64,000 nucleotides of DNA from Hymenobacter sediminicola (lineage in GTDB: Bacteria > Bacteroidota > Bacteroidia > Cytophagales > Hymenobacteraceae): NCBI RefSeq assembly GCF_014250515.1, contig NZ_CP060202.1, positions 1,857,001 to 1,921,000 on the forward strand, given 5' to 3'. Below the pieces are notes generated by a model. That model saw only the letters and a program-made list of their open reading frames with translations, was not told the DNA's origin and searched no databases. Below are positions 43,669-52,956 of the stretch, one piece after another (position 1 is the stretch's first letter; each line of letters opens with the position of its first letter). The position numbers and the translations under genes were made by a program.

Positions 43669-46200
43669 TTACAACTTGTAGCTCACGGTAGCCGAGAAGT
43701 TGCGCGGCGCAATAGGATTCACGCTGTTGTCGTCGTGCAGGTTATAGCTCAGCTCATCCAGAATGTTGGCCAGCTTCACGCGCACCGCAACCCGGTCGTA
43801 GGTGTAGCCCAGTGAAGCGTCGAACAGCACGTAGTTTGGAATGCTGATGAGGCGGTACGCATCGTTGGGAACTGTCAGGCGGGTGTTGCGGCCGGCCAGC
43901 TTGTCGCCAACATAGTAGGTAGTGATACCAGCGTTCAGGCCGCGCAGGAAGGTGCTTTCGCCAAAGGCACTGTTGAAGTTGTAGAACAGGCTTAGGTTGG
44001 CCGTGTGAGCCGGGTTGTAGCGCAGGCGGCTGCCGTTCTCGTAGGTGTTGCTCTTGGTGTAGGACGTGTGGTTATAGCTGTAGCCCGTAATCAGGCTCCA
44101 GCCGAGCATTGGCTTGCTCTGGATGTCTACTTCCACGCCTTTGCTGGTCACTTCACCGGCCAGTTCCTGCGCCGTTGGGCGGCTTTCATTGAAGTTAGGC
44201 GCACCCGGCTGGATGGTCTGCGACTGGTCGCTGTTCACAATCTTGTAGGCCGTTACGTTGGCCGACAGCGCGCCTTTGAACAGGTCGTTCTTGATGCCTA
44301 CCTCATACTGCTCAATAATAGATGGGCGGAGCGTGTTGCCATCGGTGTCAATACCGGTATTCGGCGTAAACGAGTTCGAGTAGGAAGCAAACACCGAAGA
44401 CGTCTTAATCGGCTGATACACCAAGCCCAGACGTGGCGAAAACGCGTTGTCGTAGCGGCGGTTTTCCACATAGGTGTCGGCAATTTTGCTGTTGCGGTTT
44501 GCTACCGTGTTGTAGTTGAACACGTCGCTGGGCGTTTCCTGGTAGCTCCAGCGCACACCAGCCAGCACTTTCACCTTCTCACTCACGCTGAGCAGGTCCT
44601 GCACGTAGAAACCGGCCCGGCGGGTGTTGCCTTTCGTCAGGGAGTTGCGCACCAGCTGGTCGAAGCTAGTCAGGCGCTCAGCTGGCTGCGCGAGTTCTTT
44701 GCTGGGGTCCAGAATGTTGATGACATCGTAGGCTGAAACGGCCGTGTTAGGCCGGGTCGCCGACTCCGGATTGGTATAGGCCGTTGTCGTTGTCTCATAC
44801 TGGTCGGCATCAGCACCAACCAGCAAGGTGTGGCCCAGGAAGCCCGTGTTGAACGTACCGGTCAGGTCCAGTTGGGCTAGGTAGTAGTTCTCGGAGGTTT
44901 GGGAGCGTTGCAGGCCGCGGGTCCAGTTGCCATAAGTAGCACCAGGCGTGCTGACGATGCTAGTCGGGCGCCCGGCGCTGCGCAGGTTGTTGTCGTAGCG
45001 CTGGAAACCGGCAACTCCGCGCAGGCTCCAGGCGTTGTTGAGGCGAGTGGTGAGGGTGGCGGTGCTGCTGGTTTGAGTGGTGGCATTGTTCGCACCGGCC
45101 ACGTTCAGAAAGCGGGTACGCGACTCCGGAATCTCATAGTTGATGGCGCCAATGCCGTAGTCTGGGGTGCGGTTGTCGCGCAGATAGTCGCCTTCCAGTA
45201 CCAGCGTGGTGTTGGGGCTCAGCTCCAGCAGCACCGAGGGGTTCACATACACCCGGTCCGATTTTACTTCGTCGCGGTAGCTGTTGCCCTGCTCGTAAGT
45301 GCCATTCAGGCGGAAGGCTGCTTTCTTGCTGTCGCCGATGGCGCCGTACACGTCCACGGTAGGTTTCCAGAACCCAAAGCTGCCCACTCGCAGACCCACC
45401 GAGCCGCCACGCTCAAACTGCGGTTTCTTGGTCACGAGGTTCAATACGCCGCCTGCTGCTACGTTGCCATACAGGATGGCCGCGCTGCCTTTCAGCACTT
45501 CCATACGCTCCAGCGAGCTGGCTTCTGGCATGATACCGTTGTTGAAGCGCACCCCGTTCTTAAAGGTGTTGTTCGAGCCGTACGCAAAGCCCCGGCTGCC
45601 CAATTCCTCCTGCGTGCCGCCGGTGGTGCTGGTCACGTATAGGCCGCTCACGTTCACGAGGGCATCAGAGAGGCGCAGTACTTGCTGCTGCTCCAGTACT
45701 TCGCGCTCCACGGTTACAGCGCTCTGCGGCAGATCAAGCGAGGCTACGGGCAGTTTGCCAACCGTTACGGCTCGCTGGTTCAGCGACTTCTGGCCCGTTA
45801 CGGTTACTTCGGTAAGCGCCTGGCTGCTGGCCGCCAGCACGAAAGCCGGGACAGAAACGGTTTCGCCGCCCGTTACAGTCACAGCTATTTCCTGCGTGGC
45901 ATACCCAATGCTGCTCACAACCAATTGATATGAGCCTGCCTGGGCTGCCAGACGGAAGCTGCCATTTGCTTGGGTGCTGGCACCATACGAAGTACCCTTC
46001 AGGGCCACGGTTACGCCTTCTACTGCCTGTCCATTGGCATCCGCTACTCGTCCGGTGATCCAGCCGCGGCGGGCCGCATCGTCCGCTCCGTTTGCTGGCA
46101 CATTCAACCGCAACTCCTCAGCCTTTGCTGCCAATGAAGCATGAGAAAAACCAGCAAGTGGCAGAGACAACAGCAACAGAAACGGAAAGGGTCGGGACAT
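43669..46200 (-). CDS. TonB-dependent siderophore receptor
   Basis: 843 residues from the ATG at 46200. Signal peptide, then a CarboxypepD-like domain (WITGRVADANGQAVEGVTVAL), TonB-box region (QALTEVTVTGQ), plug (RLSDALVNVSGLYV, MEVLKGSAAILYGNVAAGGVLN, typical of ferric-siderophore receptors), and a 22-strand barrel ending in ATVSYKL. Very close in style to FhuE/FoxA-like receptors. It precedes the PepSY gene, making an iron-uptake pair. Direct-repeat sequence upstream (46268-46286) may be regulatory. Confidence 0.93.
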   Translation of the reverse strand: MSRPFPFLLLLSLPLAGFSHASLAAKAEELRLNVPANGADDAARRGWITGRVADANGQAVEGVTVALKGTSYGASTQANGSFRLAAQAGSYQLVVSSIGYATQEIAVTVTGGETVSVPAFVLAASSQALTEVTVTGQKSLNQRAVTVGKLPVASLDLPQSAVTVEREVLEQQQVLRLSDALVNVSGLYVTSTTGGTQEELGSRGFAYGSNNTFKNGVRFNNGIMPEASSLERMEVLKGSAAILYGNVAAGGVLNLVTKKPQFERGGSVGLRVGSFGFWKPTVDVYGAIGDSKKAAFRLNGTYEQGNSYRDEVKSDRVYVNPSVLLELSPNTTLVLEGDYLRDNRTPDYGIGAINYEIPESRTRFLNVAGANNATTQTSSTATLTTRLNNAWSLRGVAGFQRYDNNLRSAGRPTSIVSTPGATYGNWTRGLQRSQTSENYYLAQLDLTGTFNTGFLGHTLLVGADADQYETTTTAYTNPESATRPNTAVSAYDVINILDPSKELAQPAERLTSFDQLVRNSLTKGNTRRAGFYVQDLLSVSEKVKVLAGVRWSYQETPSDVFNYNTVANRNSKIADTYVENRRYDNAFSPRLGLVYQPIKTSSVFASYSNSFTPNTGIDTDGNTLRPSIIEQYEVGIKNDLFKGALSANVTAYKIVNSDQSQTIQPGAPNFNESRPTAQELAGEVTSKGVEVDIQSKPMLGWSLITGYSYNHTSYTKSNTYENGSRLRYNPAHTANLSLFYNFNSAFGESTFLRGLNAGITTYYVGDKLAGRNTRLTVPNDAYRLISIPNYVLFDASLGYTYDRVAVRVKLANILDELSYNLHDDNSVNPIAPRNFSATVSYKL

Positions 46201-46267
46201 GAGTCGAAGCACCAAGGCTTGTTTAGAATCATTTAATATACTGCAAAGCACGGGTCTATTTAGATAG

Positions 46268-46286
46268 ATTCAAAATAGTTCAATAG
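46268..46286. promoter_or_regulatory. AT-rich direct repeat upstream of the siderophore receptor
   Basis: ATTCAAAATAG followed by TTCAATAG repeats the TTCAA-TAG words within an AT-rich 80-base stretch ahead of the receptor start (minus strand). Might be an iron-regulator or AraC-type site; no Fur-box consensus is matched well. Confidence 0.3.
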
Positions 46287-46343
46287 AAAAATTCTACATA
46301 AGCTTTTTAGCTGCTGATCTACAGGTCAATAAATGGGCTGTAT

Positions 46344-46378
46344 ATGCAGAAAGCCCGGTCTTACCGGGCTTTCTGCAT
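46344..46378. terminator. Hairpin terminator
   Basis: Perfect 16-bp inverted repeat (ATGCAGAAAGCCCGGT and complement) with a CTT loop, 26 bases past the stop of the luciferase-like gene on the minus strand. Confidence 0.8.
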
Positions 46379-46404
46379 GCGAATGAAGTATGACATTTGC
46401 TGTC

Positions 46405-47454
46405 TTACGATACTGCCACCAAGGCAGCCTGGGACGTGTTCTGCAACTGGAAAGCATCGGCCAGCAGCTCATAGGAACGAAGCCGGTCGTCGAAATCATG
46501 GGTGATGGTAACGGCTACCATCTCATTCACGTCGTAGCTGGCAGCCAGGGCAGTTAGGTCAGCTTGCACCTTATCAGGAGTACCGCTCACGATACGCTGG
46601 TGATGGTAGGCAAGACGGTGCTGCAGGTCAGCGGAAAGCGACGAAACGTTGGCCTTCTCTACTGCATCAATCGGCGAGTAGTTACCGGTTTCCAGCTTCA
46701 GCATCTGCAGGGCAAGGTTGTCGGCTAGGGCCTGTGCATGGCCGGCAGTATCAGCGCACACCACAAATACGGCTACGTTGCCCTGCGGTGCACTCAGCTC
46801 CGGCGAGGGCTGGAACCGTTCCCGATACAGCTGCATCATTTTGGGGCCGCCGTTGGGGTTGATGAAGTGCGCAAACGAAAATGCCGCGCCCACGTGAGCC
46901 GCAAACAGGCCACTTTGCCCGCTGCTGCTCAGCAGCCACATTTCCGGTGTGGTGTCTGTGAAAGGGGCCGCTTTTACTTTGGCGTGAATGGTGTCGGCAA
47001 CTACTTCGTCGCGCAGGTAGGCGCGCAAGTCCATAAGCTGGTCGGCAAAATCCTGGTCACTGAAGGTATTGTGCGGGTTGAGGGCGTGCGCGGTAATCCG
47101 GTCGGTGCCGGGGGCGCGGCCAATGCCCAGGTCGATGCGGCCGGGGTAGAGCGTTTCGAGCAGGCGGAAGTTCTCAGCCACTTTCAGCGCCGAGTAGTGC
47201 GGCAGCATCACACCCCCCGAGCCCAGCCGGATACGTTGTGTTTCGGCGCCAAGGCGGGCTAGTAGCACTTCCGGGGCCGAGCCGGCCAGCGTGTTCGTGT
47301 TGTGGTGCTCCGACACCCAGAAGCGGGTGAAGCCGAGACGGTCTGTGAGGCGGGCCAGCTCAATCGTATGTTGTAGGGCTTCGCGGGGGGTGCGTCCTAT
47401 CGGCACCGGCGACTGGTCGAGCACACTCAGGTGCAGGCTATTATCTAAGGGCAT
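46405..47454 (-). CDS. LLM-class flavin-dependent oxidoreductase
   Basis: 349 residues from the ATG at 47454 (MPLDNSLHLSVLDQSP). Luciferase-like TIM barrel: TRFWVSEHHNTNTLAGSAPEVLLARLGA, GSGGVMLPHYSALKVAE and IDLGIGRAPGTD spread through the first 125 residues. This arrangement matches the MsnO8/YhbW-type group, FMN-dependent monooxygenases of unknown substrate. It follows the DHA2 efflux gene on the same strand with a 105-base gap; the two may act together on xenobiotics. Confidence 0.88.
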   Translation of the reverse strand: MPLDNSLHLSVLDQSPVPIGRTPREALQHTIELARLTDRLGFTRFWVSEHHNTNTLAGSAPEVLLARLGAETQRIRLGSGGVMLPHYSALKVAENFRLLETLYPGRIDLGIGRAPGTDRITAHALNPHNTFSDQDFADQLMDLRAYLRDEVVADTIHAKVKAAPFTDTTPEMWLLSSSGQSGLFAAHVGAAFSFAHFINPNGGPKMMQLYRERFQPSPELSAPQGNVAVFVVCADTAGHAQALADNLALQMLKLETGNYSPIDAVEKANVSSLSADLQHRLAYHHQRIVSGTPDKVQADLTALAASYDVNEMVAVTITHDFDDRLRSYELLADAFQLQNTSQAALVAVS

Positions 47455-47559
47455 GAGAGCAAAAGTTTGGGGTAAGAGGCCGCTGAAACCGAGTAGCGGC
47501 ATATGGTAGCTGCTATAACAGAGGCATCCGCAAACTAGTTTGCTAGTCTTGTCCTGCTG

Positions 47560-49140
47560 CTACTCGGCCGCCGGTATCGGGGTGCCCGGGGCGTTGGATT
47601 TTCGCAGAGGCAGTTCGGGCACGAAAAGCGTCATCACCAGCCCGCCAAGCACCAGAAAGATGTTGAACAGATACACCCGCGAAATGGCTTTGGAAAAAGC
47701 GGCCTGCGTTGCGGGGGAGGCCGCGGCCGTAGCAGCCCCAGCTGGCAAAACCGGGCCCTCCGATACAACCGTCTGTTGCGCTGACGAAGACGTGGCCGCA
47801 CTGACTGGCAGACTATGAGCCAGGGTGAGCGTGAGAATAGCGCCTAGAATAGAAGCGGTAATGGCACCGCCTATCTGCCGGAAAAACTGACTGGCCGACG
47901 TGGCCTGCCCCAGCAAATGGGGTTCAATGGCATTCTGGATAGCCAGCGTATAGAGTGGCATGGTGGGGCCCAGGCCTAGGCCGCACAGCAGCAGATAGCC
48001 CAGCACCTGCCCGTAGCTGACCGTTGCTGGCATGGTAGCCAGCAACGACAAGCCACCCAGCAGCACCACTATTCCGCCCAGCATCCAGCGCTTGTAGTGC
48101 CCGAAGCGCGACACCATCTGGCCAGCCAGCAACGAACCTGCCACTACCCCCATCGACAGCGGAATCAGGCTCACGCCGGCTTTGGTAGCCGATACACCCA
48201 GTACGTTGACCATGAACAGGGGCTCGAAAATGATAATGCCTAGAAATGCCCCGCCCAGCAGAAAAAGCGCCGCGTTGGCCGTGCGGAATACGTGGTTGCG
48301 AAACAGCCCGAAGTCCAGAATCGGATTCTCGTGGCGCAGACTGCGCACCACAAACAACACCAGCGACGCAACGGCCACAGCCAGTAGCCCCAGCGTCACG
48401 GGCGAAGTCCAGCCGTACTCTTCTTTGTTGAGTTGTAGCCCTATAACCAGCGGCACCAGCCCCGTCACCAACAGTAGCCCCGATAGATAGTCGATGGTGC
48501 GGGGCTTGCCGCTAGGGCGCAGGGCGGGCATCTGCGTCACAATGAACCAAAGCGCCAGCAGGCCCAGCGGCAGGTTCACGTAGAACACCAACCGCCAGCC
48601 AGCCACGCCTGGTATCCAGTCGGAACCGTTGTCGGTCAGGAAACCACCCAGAAACGGACCCAGCACCGACGACGTGCCAAATACCGCGCCCGTAAACCCT
48701 TGGTAGCGGCCCCGCTCGGACGGCGGAAACAGGTCGGCAATGACGATGAAGGCCATGGCAAACAGCCCTGCGCCGCCCAGCCCTTGGATAGCCCGGAAGA
48801 CTACCAGTTGGTTCATGCCGTCGCCGAGCAGGGGTAAGGGGCCAAACTCGCCGGCCAGCCCGCACAGCATCGACCCAATCAGAAAGATGCTGACGGCCCC
48901 AATTTCAATCTTGCGGCGCGAGTAGGTGTCGGCCAGCTTGCCGTAGATGGGTACCAGGGCCGTGCTGGCCACCAGATAGGCCGTAGCCACCCAGGTAAAA
49001 CGGTCCAGCCCGTTCAGGTCGGCCACGATGCGCGGCAGGGCCGTGCTGACAATGGTCTGGTCGAGGGAGCCCAGGAACATGGCCAGCAGCACACCGGCAA
49101 AAGTGAGCATCTTCTGCCGCTGCGTTAGGTTTTCGGTCAT
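47560..49140 (-). CDS. DHA2-family multidrug efflux MFS transporter
   Basis: 526 residues from the ATG at 49140 (MTENLTQRQK). Fourteen hydrophobic segments; family motifs LDQTIVSTALPRIVADL (helix 1, motif D1-like) and GKLADTYSRRK (motif A), with GGAGLFAMAFIVIADLFPPSERGRYQG (motif C region). EmrB/QacA-like proton-drug antiporter in the inner membrane. No partner adaptor is adjacent. The intergenic region to the divergent TauE/SafE gene is 113 bases and holds both promoters. Confidence 0.9.
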   Translation of the reverse strand: MTENLTQRQKMLTFAGVLLAMFLGSLDQTIVSTALPRIVADLNGLDRFTWVATAYLVASTALVPIYGKLADTYSRRKIEIGAVSIFLIGSMLCGLAGEFGPLPLLGDGMNQLVVFRAIQGLGGAGLFAMAFIVIADLFPPSERGRYQGFTGAVFGTSSVLGPFLGGFLTDNGSDWIPGVAGWRLVFYVNLPLGLLALWFIVTQMPALRPSGKPRTIDYLSGLLLVTGLVPLVIGLQLNKEEYGWTSPVTLGLLAVAVASLVLFVVRSLRHENPILDFGLFRNHVFRTANAALFLLGGAFLGIIIFEPLFMVNVLGVSATKAGVSLIPLSMGVVAGSLLAGQMVSRFGHYKRWMLGGIVVLLGGLSLLATMPATVSYGQVLGYLLLCGLGLGPTMPLYTLAIQNAIEPHLLGQATSASQFFRQIGGAITASILGAILTLTLAHSLPVSAATSSSAQQTVVSEGPVLPAGAATAAASPATQAAFSKAISRVYLFNIFLVLGGLVMTLFVPELPLRKSNAPGTPIPAAE

Positions 49141-49216
49141 AGAACCGGCTTTACGGCCGGAACGGACAGCGGTTGTTGGAAGCCGGTGGCAGAGTACCAC
49201 CGCCGATAGGAATCTA

Positions 49217-49246
49217 TTGTTCCTGGCGGCCGCGCATTTACCTTCG
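49217..49246 (+). promoter_or_regulatory. Candidate Bacteroidota promoter of the TauE/SafE gene
   Basis: TTG at 49217-49219 and TACCTTCG at 49239-49246 (one base from TAnnTTTG) with a 19-base spacer. The start codon is at 49254, so the leader would be very short. Confidence 0.35.
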
Positions 49247-49253
49247 CGGCCTC

Positions 49254-50030
49254 ATGATTTCTGCTTTTACCCTCGCCCTCCTGTGTCTGTTTGCCTTTCT
49301 GGCTGGTTTCATCGATGCCATTGTGGGCGGCGGGGGCCTGGTGCAGCTGCCGGCTCTGCTGATTCTGCTGAAAGGCACGCCGGTGCCCACCATTTTCGGA
49401 ACGGGAAAAGTATCGTCGCTGATGGGAACAGCCGCCGCGCTGCGCAGCTACGCGGGCAAAGTGCCCATCCGGTGGCGGGCCGTGGGCGTGGCGGCCGGCG
49501 TGGCGGGGGTGTTTTCGTTTCTGGGGGCGCGGGTGGTCAGCCAGCTGCCGCAGGAGCTGCTGCCGCCGCTGGTGCTGGGGTTGCTGGTCGTTATTGCCCT
49601 CTACACGTTCTGGCGCAAGGATTTCGGCTCTATTCATGCGCCGCGCCTGCCCGCCAGCCGGGAGCCGCTTTATGGCGCGCTAATCGGCCTGATTATCGGG
49701 TTCTACGACGGCTTTTTCGGTCCCGGCACCGGCTCCTTCCTGCTATTCGCCTTCGTGGGCCTGTTCGGCTACGACTTCATCACCTCTTCGGCTTCCGCCA
49801 AGCTGGTGAACGTGGCTACCAACCTGGCGGCCCTGGCCTATTTCGCCTACACCGGCCAGATTCTGTGGGCGGTGGCGCTGCCCATGGCGGCTAGCAACAT
49901 CATCGGTTCCACGCTGGGGGCCCAGCTGGCGCTGCGCCACGGCACGGGCTTCGTACGGGTGCTGTTTCTGGTCGTCGTCAGTGCCTTTATCCTGAAGCTG
50001 AGCCTGCAGGTGTTCGACGTGCAGTGGTAA
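49254..50030 (+). CDS. TauE/SafE family sulfite/sulfonate exporter
   Basis: 258 residues from the ATG at 49254 (MISAFTLALL). Eight or so hydrophobic helices with the family's duplicated glycine motifs: FIDAIVGGGGLVQLPALL in the first half and GFYDGFFGPGTGSFLLF in the second, followed by ASAKLVNVATNLAAL. The family exports small sulfur-containing anions or organic acids. Monocistronic and divergent from the DHA2 gene; the region after it holds a decayed inverted repeat. Confidence 0.92.
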   Translation: MISAFTLALLCLFAFLAGFIDAIVGGGGLVQLPALLILLKGTPVPTIFGTGKVSSLMGTAAALRSYAGKVPIRWRAVGVAAGVAGVFSFLGARVVSQLPQELLPPLVLGLLVVIALYTFWRKDFGSIHAPRLPASREPLYGALIGLIIGFYDGFFGPGTGSFLLFAFVGLFGYDFITSSASAKLVNVATNLAALAYFAYTGQILWAVALPMAASNIIGSTLGAQLALRHGTGFVRVLFLVVVSAFILKLSLQVFDVQW

Positions 50031-50190
50031 GGTGGTGGGGTGGTGGGGTGGCGGAGTGGTGTTATCCTGAGGACAGCAAAAAACCTTATCCTGTTGAATA
50101 AGTCGTAACAACGTCTCGTGCTGATGAAATAAGCTCCTTCGCTCCGCTCAGGCTGACATTGCTCCACTAACCCACCACTCCACTACTCCA
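50031..50190. repeat. Decayed inverted repeat with GGTGG-type outer arms, copy 4 of the family
   Basis: Inner arms (about 50062-50091 and 50129-50159) resemble the GTCATCCTGAGC family with several mismatches; outer G/T-rich tandem words (GGTGGTGGGGTGG) at 50031-50060 face CCACCACTCCACTACTCC at 50169-50190. Lies between convergent genes. Confidence 0.6.
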
Positions 50191-50712
50191 CTACTCCTCG
50201 TAACGGCTTCCGAGACCCGGCACCGGTGTGCCCTGGGCCGCCTGGCCGCTGGGCACGCCCATTTTCTCTTCCCGCTTGCGCTGGTACTTGTCAAACTGCG
50301 CGGGCGTCAGCACATCCTTCAGCGCCCCCAGGCGCGACTGGCCGATGTCGTCGACCACGGAGGCCATTTTGCGCACGTCCTGGCGGTAGGTGAGGCGGGC
50401 GGTTTCCACCCCGCGCACGCTGATCAGGTTGATCTGGCGCACTTTTTCCACCTGCTGCGGATTCAGAGCCAGCGCTTTCTGCATGTTGGCAGTAAGCGCA
50501 TTGGCGCGCGACTCCGCCTGCGCTTCGGCAGCGGGCGGCAGCGTTGCTTTGGCCGGTGGCGCGGCAGGGCGGGCTGCCGGCGCGGTAGTTTTGGTTTTGG
50601 TAGCCGGGCCGCTGGCCGGCTTGGTTTTGGTCTTGACAGTGGTTGTCGTCTGGGCCAGTAGCAGGGTAGGGGCACTCAGCAGCAGCAGGGTGGCGAGAAG
50701 GGGCGTTTTCAT
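50191..50712 (-). CDS. Exported LTxxQ-like protein with low-complexity linker
   Basis: 173 residues from the ATG at 50712. Signal peptide (KTPLLATLLLLSAPTLLLAQ), then a Thr/Lys/Pro/Ala-rich linker (about residues 21-70), then a helical domain containing ALNPQQVEKVRQIN and a second similar segment with LTPAQFDKYQRKREE. This resembles the LTxxQ/Spy-like periplasmic helical repeats, which bind unfolded proteins or metals. Function here unproved. Confidence 0.65.
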   Translation of the reverse strand: MKTPLLATLLLLSAPTLLLAQTTTTVKTKTKPASGPATKTKTTAPAARPAAPPAKATLPPAAEAQAESRANALTANMQKALALNPQQVEKVRQINLISVRGVETARLTYRQDVRKMASVVDDIGQSRLGALKDVLTPAQFDKYQRKREEKMGVPSGQAAQGTPVPGLGSRYEE

Positions 50713-50880
50713 GGGCGTAAAAGAAAAACCAGGACGAAAGCCGCCGCAGCCGGCGAGGGGTGGGCCGCTACGGCTCTGTAAATATGATGCCAATTCGCGG
50801 ATTCAGATTGCGTAACGCCAATCGGGGCAGTTTGGTGCATCGGGAAATGCTGCAAATAGGATTATGACGCAACAGCTTGG

Positions 50881-50913
50881 TTGTGGCGCTTTGTAACCTT
50901 TCCGCTGCCTTTG
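50881..50913 (+). promoter_or_regulatory. Candidate Bacteroidota promoter of the SDR gene
   Basis: TTG at 50881-50883 and TGCCTTTG at 50906-50913 (one base from TAnnTTTG), 22-base spacer, 15 bases before the start codon. Confidence 0.35.
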
Positions 50914-50927
50914 CATACAAGCATACT

Positions 50928-51953
50928 ATGAAGCAACATACCCGAAACAGCTGGCTGGCTGCCATTGGAGCCGGTGCGCTCCTGGCGGCCGCCACCCTCT
51001 GGAGCAACCGCCGTGGCTCCTATAATCTCCGTGGCCGCGTTGTGCTTATTACTGGTGGCTCACGGGGCCTGGGCCTGATTCTGGCCCGGCAGGCCGTGGC
51101 GGAAGGCGCCAAAGTAGCCATTTGTGCCCGCGACGCCGACGAACTGGAGCGTGCCCGCCAGGATCTGGCCCGGGAGGGAGCCGCAGTAATGACGCTGGTC
51201 CGCGACCTGACCAATGCCACCGAAGTCCGGACGCTGGTAACGGAGGTGCAGCAGCAGCTGGGGCCGGTGGATGTGCTGATCAACAACGCCGGTATTATCA
51301 GCGTGGGTGCCCTCGACCATATGGAGGTGCGCGACTATGAAGATTCGTTGAAAGTGCACTTCTGGGCGCCGCTGCACGCCATGCAGGCCGTACTGCCCGA
51401 TATGCGCCGCCGGGGCGAGGGCCGTATTGTGAATATTGCGTCGGTGGGCGGCAAGGTAGCGGTGCCGCATCTGGTGCCCTACAGTGCCGGCAAATTTGCG
51501 CTGGTGGGGCTTTCAGAAGGCTTTCGGGCCGAGTTGCTGCAGTACGGGATTCAGGTAACCACCGTGTGTCCGGGCCTGATGCGCACCGGCAGCCCCCGCA
51601 ACGCCACGCTCAAGGGCCAGCACGAAAAAGAATATGCCTGGTTCAGCATTGCCGATTCGTTGCCCGCCATTTCGATGGATGCCGAGCGGGCGGGCTGCGA
51701 AATCTGGAATGCCTGCCGCCGTGGCGACGCCGAAGTGATTCTGGGCCTGCCCGCCAAGCTGCTCGCCGCTTTCCACGGCCTGCTGCCCGGCACCACCGCC
51801 GACCTGCTCAGCTGGGCCAACCGCTCTCTACCTGGCCCCGCCGATGTAGTAGGCAACGAAAAACGGTTTGGCTATGAGGCAGAATCAGATGCTACCCGGT
51901 CCTGGCTCACTACGCTCACCCGCAAAGCCGAGGTAGAGAATAATCAGTTGTGA
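50928..51953 (+). CDS. Short-chain dehydrogenase/reductase, membrane-anchored
   Basis: 341 residues from the ATG at 50928. A hydrophobic N-terminal helix (about residues 8-25, WLAAIGAGALLAAATLW) anchors the protein. The SDR Rossmann domain has GGSRGLG (43-49), NNAG and the catalytic Ser-Tyr-Lys set (NIASVGG, VPYSAGK). The C-terminal extension of about 90 residues is not family-wide. NAD(P)H-dependent oxidoreductase of unknown substrate. Confidence 0.9.
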   Translation: MKQHTRNSWLAAIGAGALLAAATLWSNRRGSYNLRGRVVLITGGSRGLGLILARQAVAEGAKVAICARDADELERARQDLAREGAAVMTLVRDLTNATEVRTLVTEVQQQLGPVDVLINNAGIISVGALDHMEVRDYEDSLKVHFWAPLHAMQAVLPDMRRRGEGRIVNIASVGGKVAVPHLVPYSAGKFALVGLSEGFRAELLQYGIQVTTVCPGLMRTGSPRNATLKGQHEKEYAWFSIADSLPAISMDAERAGCEIWNACRRGDAEVILGLPAKLLAAFHGLLPGTTADLLSWANRSLPGPADVVGNEKRFGYEAESDATRSWLTTLTRKAEVENNQL

Positions 51954-51975
51954 GGCATGAGAGAGAAATGAACCG

Positions 51976-52081
51976 CCTGTCATCCTGAGCGCAGCGAAGG
52001 ACCTTACCACATGAGAACGAATCGTTGCTACGGTTACCGTTTCTCTCGGATAAGGTCCTTCGCTGCGCTCAGGATGACAGG
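51976..52081. repeat. Long inverted repeat, copy 3 of the dispersed family
   Basis: 31-bp perfect arms (51976-52006 and 52051-52081), arm core GTCATCCTGAGCGCAGCGAA, 44-base loop. The only in-frame ATG of the following Lgt-like gene (52025) lies in the loop. Confidence 0.9.
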
Positions 52082-52888
52082 TTTTTTCTATCATTGCTCT
52101 TGCTACAAGACAACTCATACTCCCGTTTGACCTACCCCGTTCATCTCGCCCTCGGCCCGCTGGTATTGCCGGTGCATCTGCTGCTGGAAGTGCTGGCCTA
52201 TACTATCGGTTACCGTTTCTATCAGCACCTGCGCGCCCGTACCACCGACCAAATTTCCGATGAGCACCGCCTCTGGATTTTTGTGGGCTGCGCGGCCGGG
52301 GCATTGCTAGGCTCCCGCGTGCTGGGGCTGCTGGAACACCCTGAATTACTGCTGCATCCGCCCGGTGGCTGGCTCTACTACTTCACCAACAAAACCATTG
52401 TGGGCGGCCTGCTGGGCGGCTTGGTAGGCGTGGAGCTGACCAAAAAGCACCTCGGCGTCAGAACCTCAAGCGGCGACCTGATGGTATTTCCCGTGATTCT
52501 GGGCATGTGCATCGGGCGGCTCGGCTGCCATTTCTCTGGCCTCGAAGACGGTACTTTCGGCACTGCCACCAGCCTGCCCTGGGCCATCGACTTCGGCGAC
52601 GGGGTGCCGCGCCACCCCACCAACCTCTATGAAATCGGGTGGCTGCTTTTGCTGGGCGCGGCGCTGTGGCTCGCGGAACGCCGCCGCCCGCTGCCGGACG
52701 GATGGCGGTTTCGGTTTTTCATGATTGGCTACCTCGTGTTTCGGCTGCTAGTGGAGTTCATCAAGCCTACGCCCGCGCCCAGCGGCTGGGGGCTCACGGC
52801 CATTCAGTGGGCTTGTGTGGCGGGGCTGGGATATTATGGGTGGCTGTTCGGGCGGAAGGAATATCGGCCCACTAAAGTCACTGAGTAA
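52025..52888 (+). CDS. Lgt-family membrane protein lacking the catalytic His
   Basis: 287 residues if the ATG at 52025 is used; that codon is in the loop of an inverted repeat, so TTG at 52094 or 52100 may be the real start. Family marks of prolipoprotein diacylglyceryl transferase: GRLGCHFSG (the GRxGN loop, Arg kept, Asn replaced by Cys), RHPTNLYE and RLLVEFIKP. In E. coli Lgt the catalytic His sits in SFHGGLIG; here the aligned segment is TIVGGLLG, with Val126. The N-terminal HWYG motif is also absent. So it is probably a paralogue with another role, not the housekeeping Lgt. Next comes a radical SAM gene. Confidence 0.8.
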   Translation: MLRLPFLSDKVLRCAQDDRFFLSLLLLQDNSYSRLTYPVHLALGPLVLPVHLLLEVLAYTIGYRFYQHLRARTTDQISDEHRLWIFVGCAAGALLGSRVLGLLEHPELLLHPPGGWLYYFTNKTIVGGLLGGLVGVELTKKHLGVRTSSGDLMVFPVILGMCIGRLGCHFSGLEDGTFGTATSLPWAIDFGDGVPRHPTNLYEIGWLLLLGAALWLAERRRPLPDGWRFRFFMIGYLVFRLLVEFIKPTPAPSGWGLTAIQWACVAGLGYYGWLFGRKEYRPTKVTE

Positions 52889-52956
52889 TATCACTTACTT
52901 TGTGAACGAGCAGTTCACCACGTCTCAGATTCAGTACCTTAACTGCGTATAATCTT

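Noticed and set aside
52025..52888. Calling this gene the housekeeping lgt
   Set aside because: The catalytic His and the HWYG motif are missing, so a paralogue is more likely.
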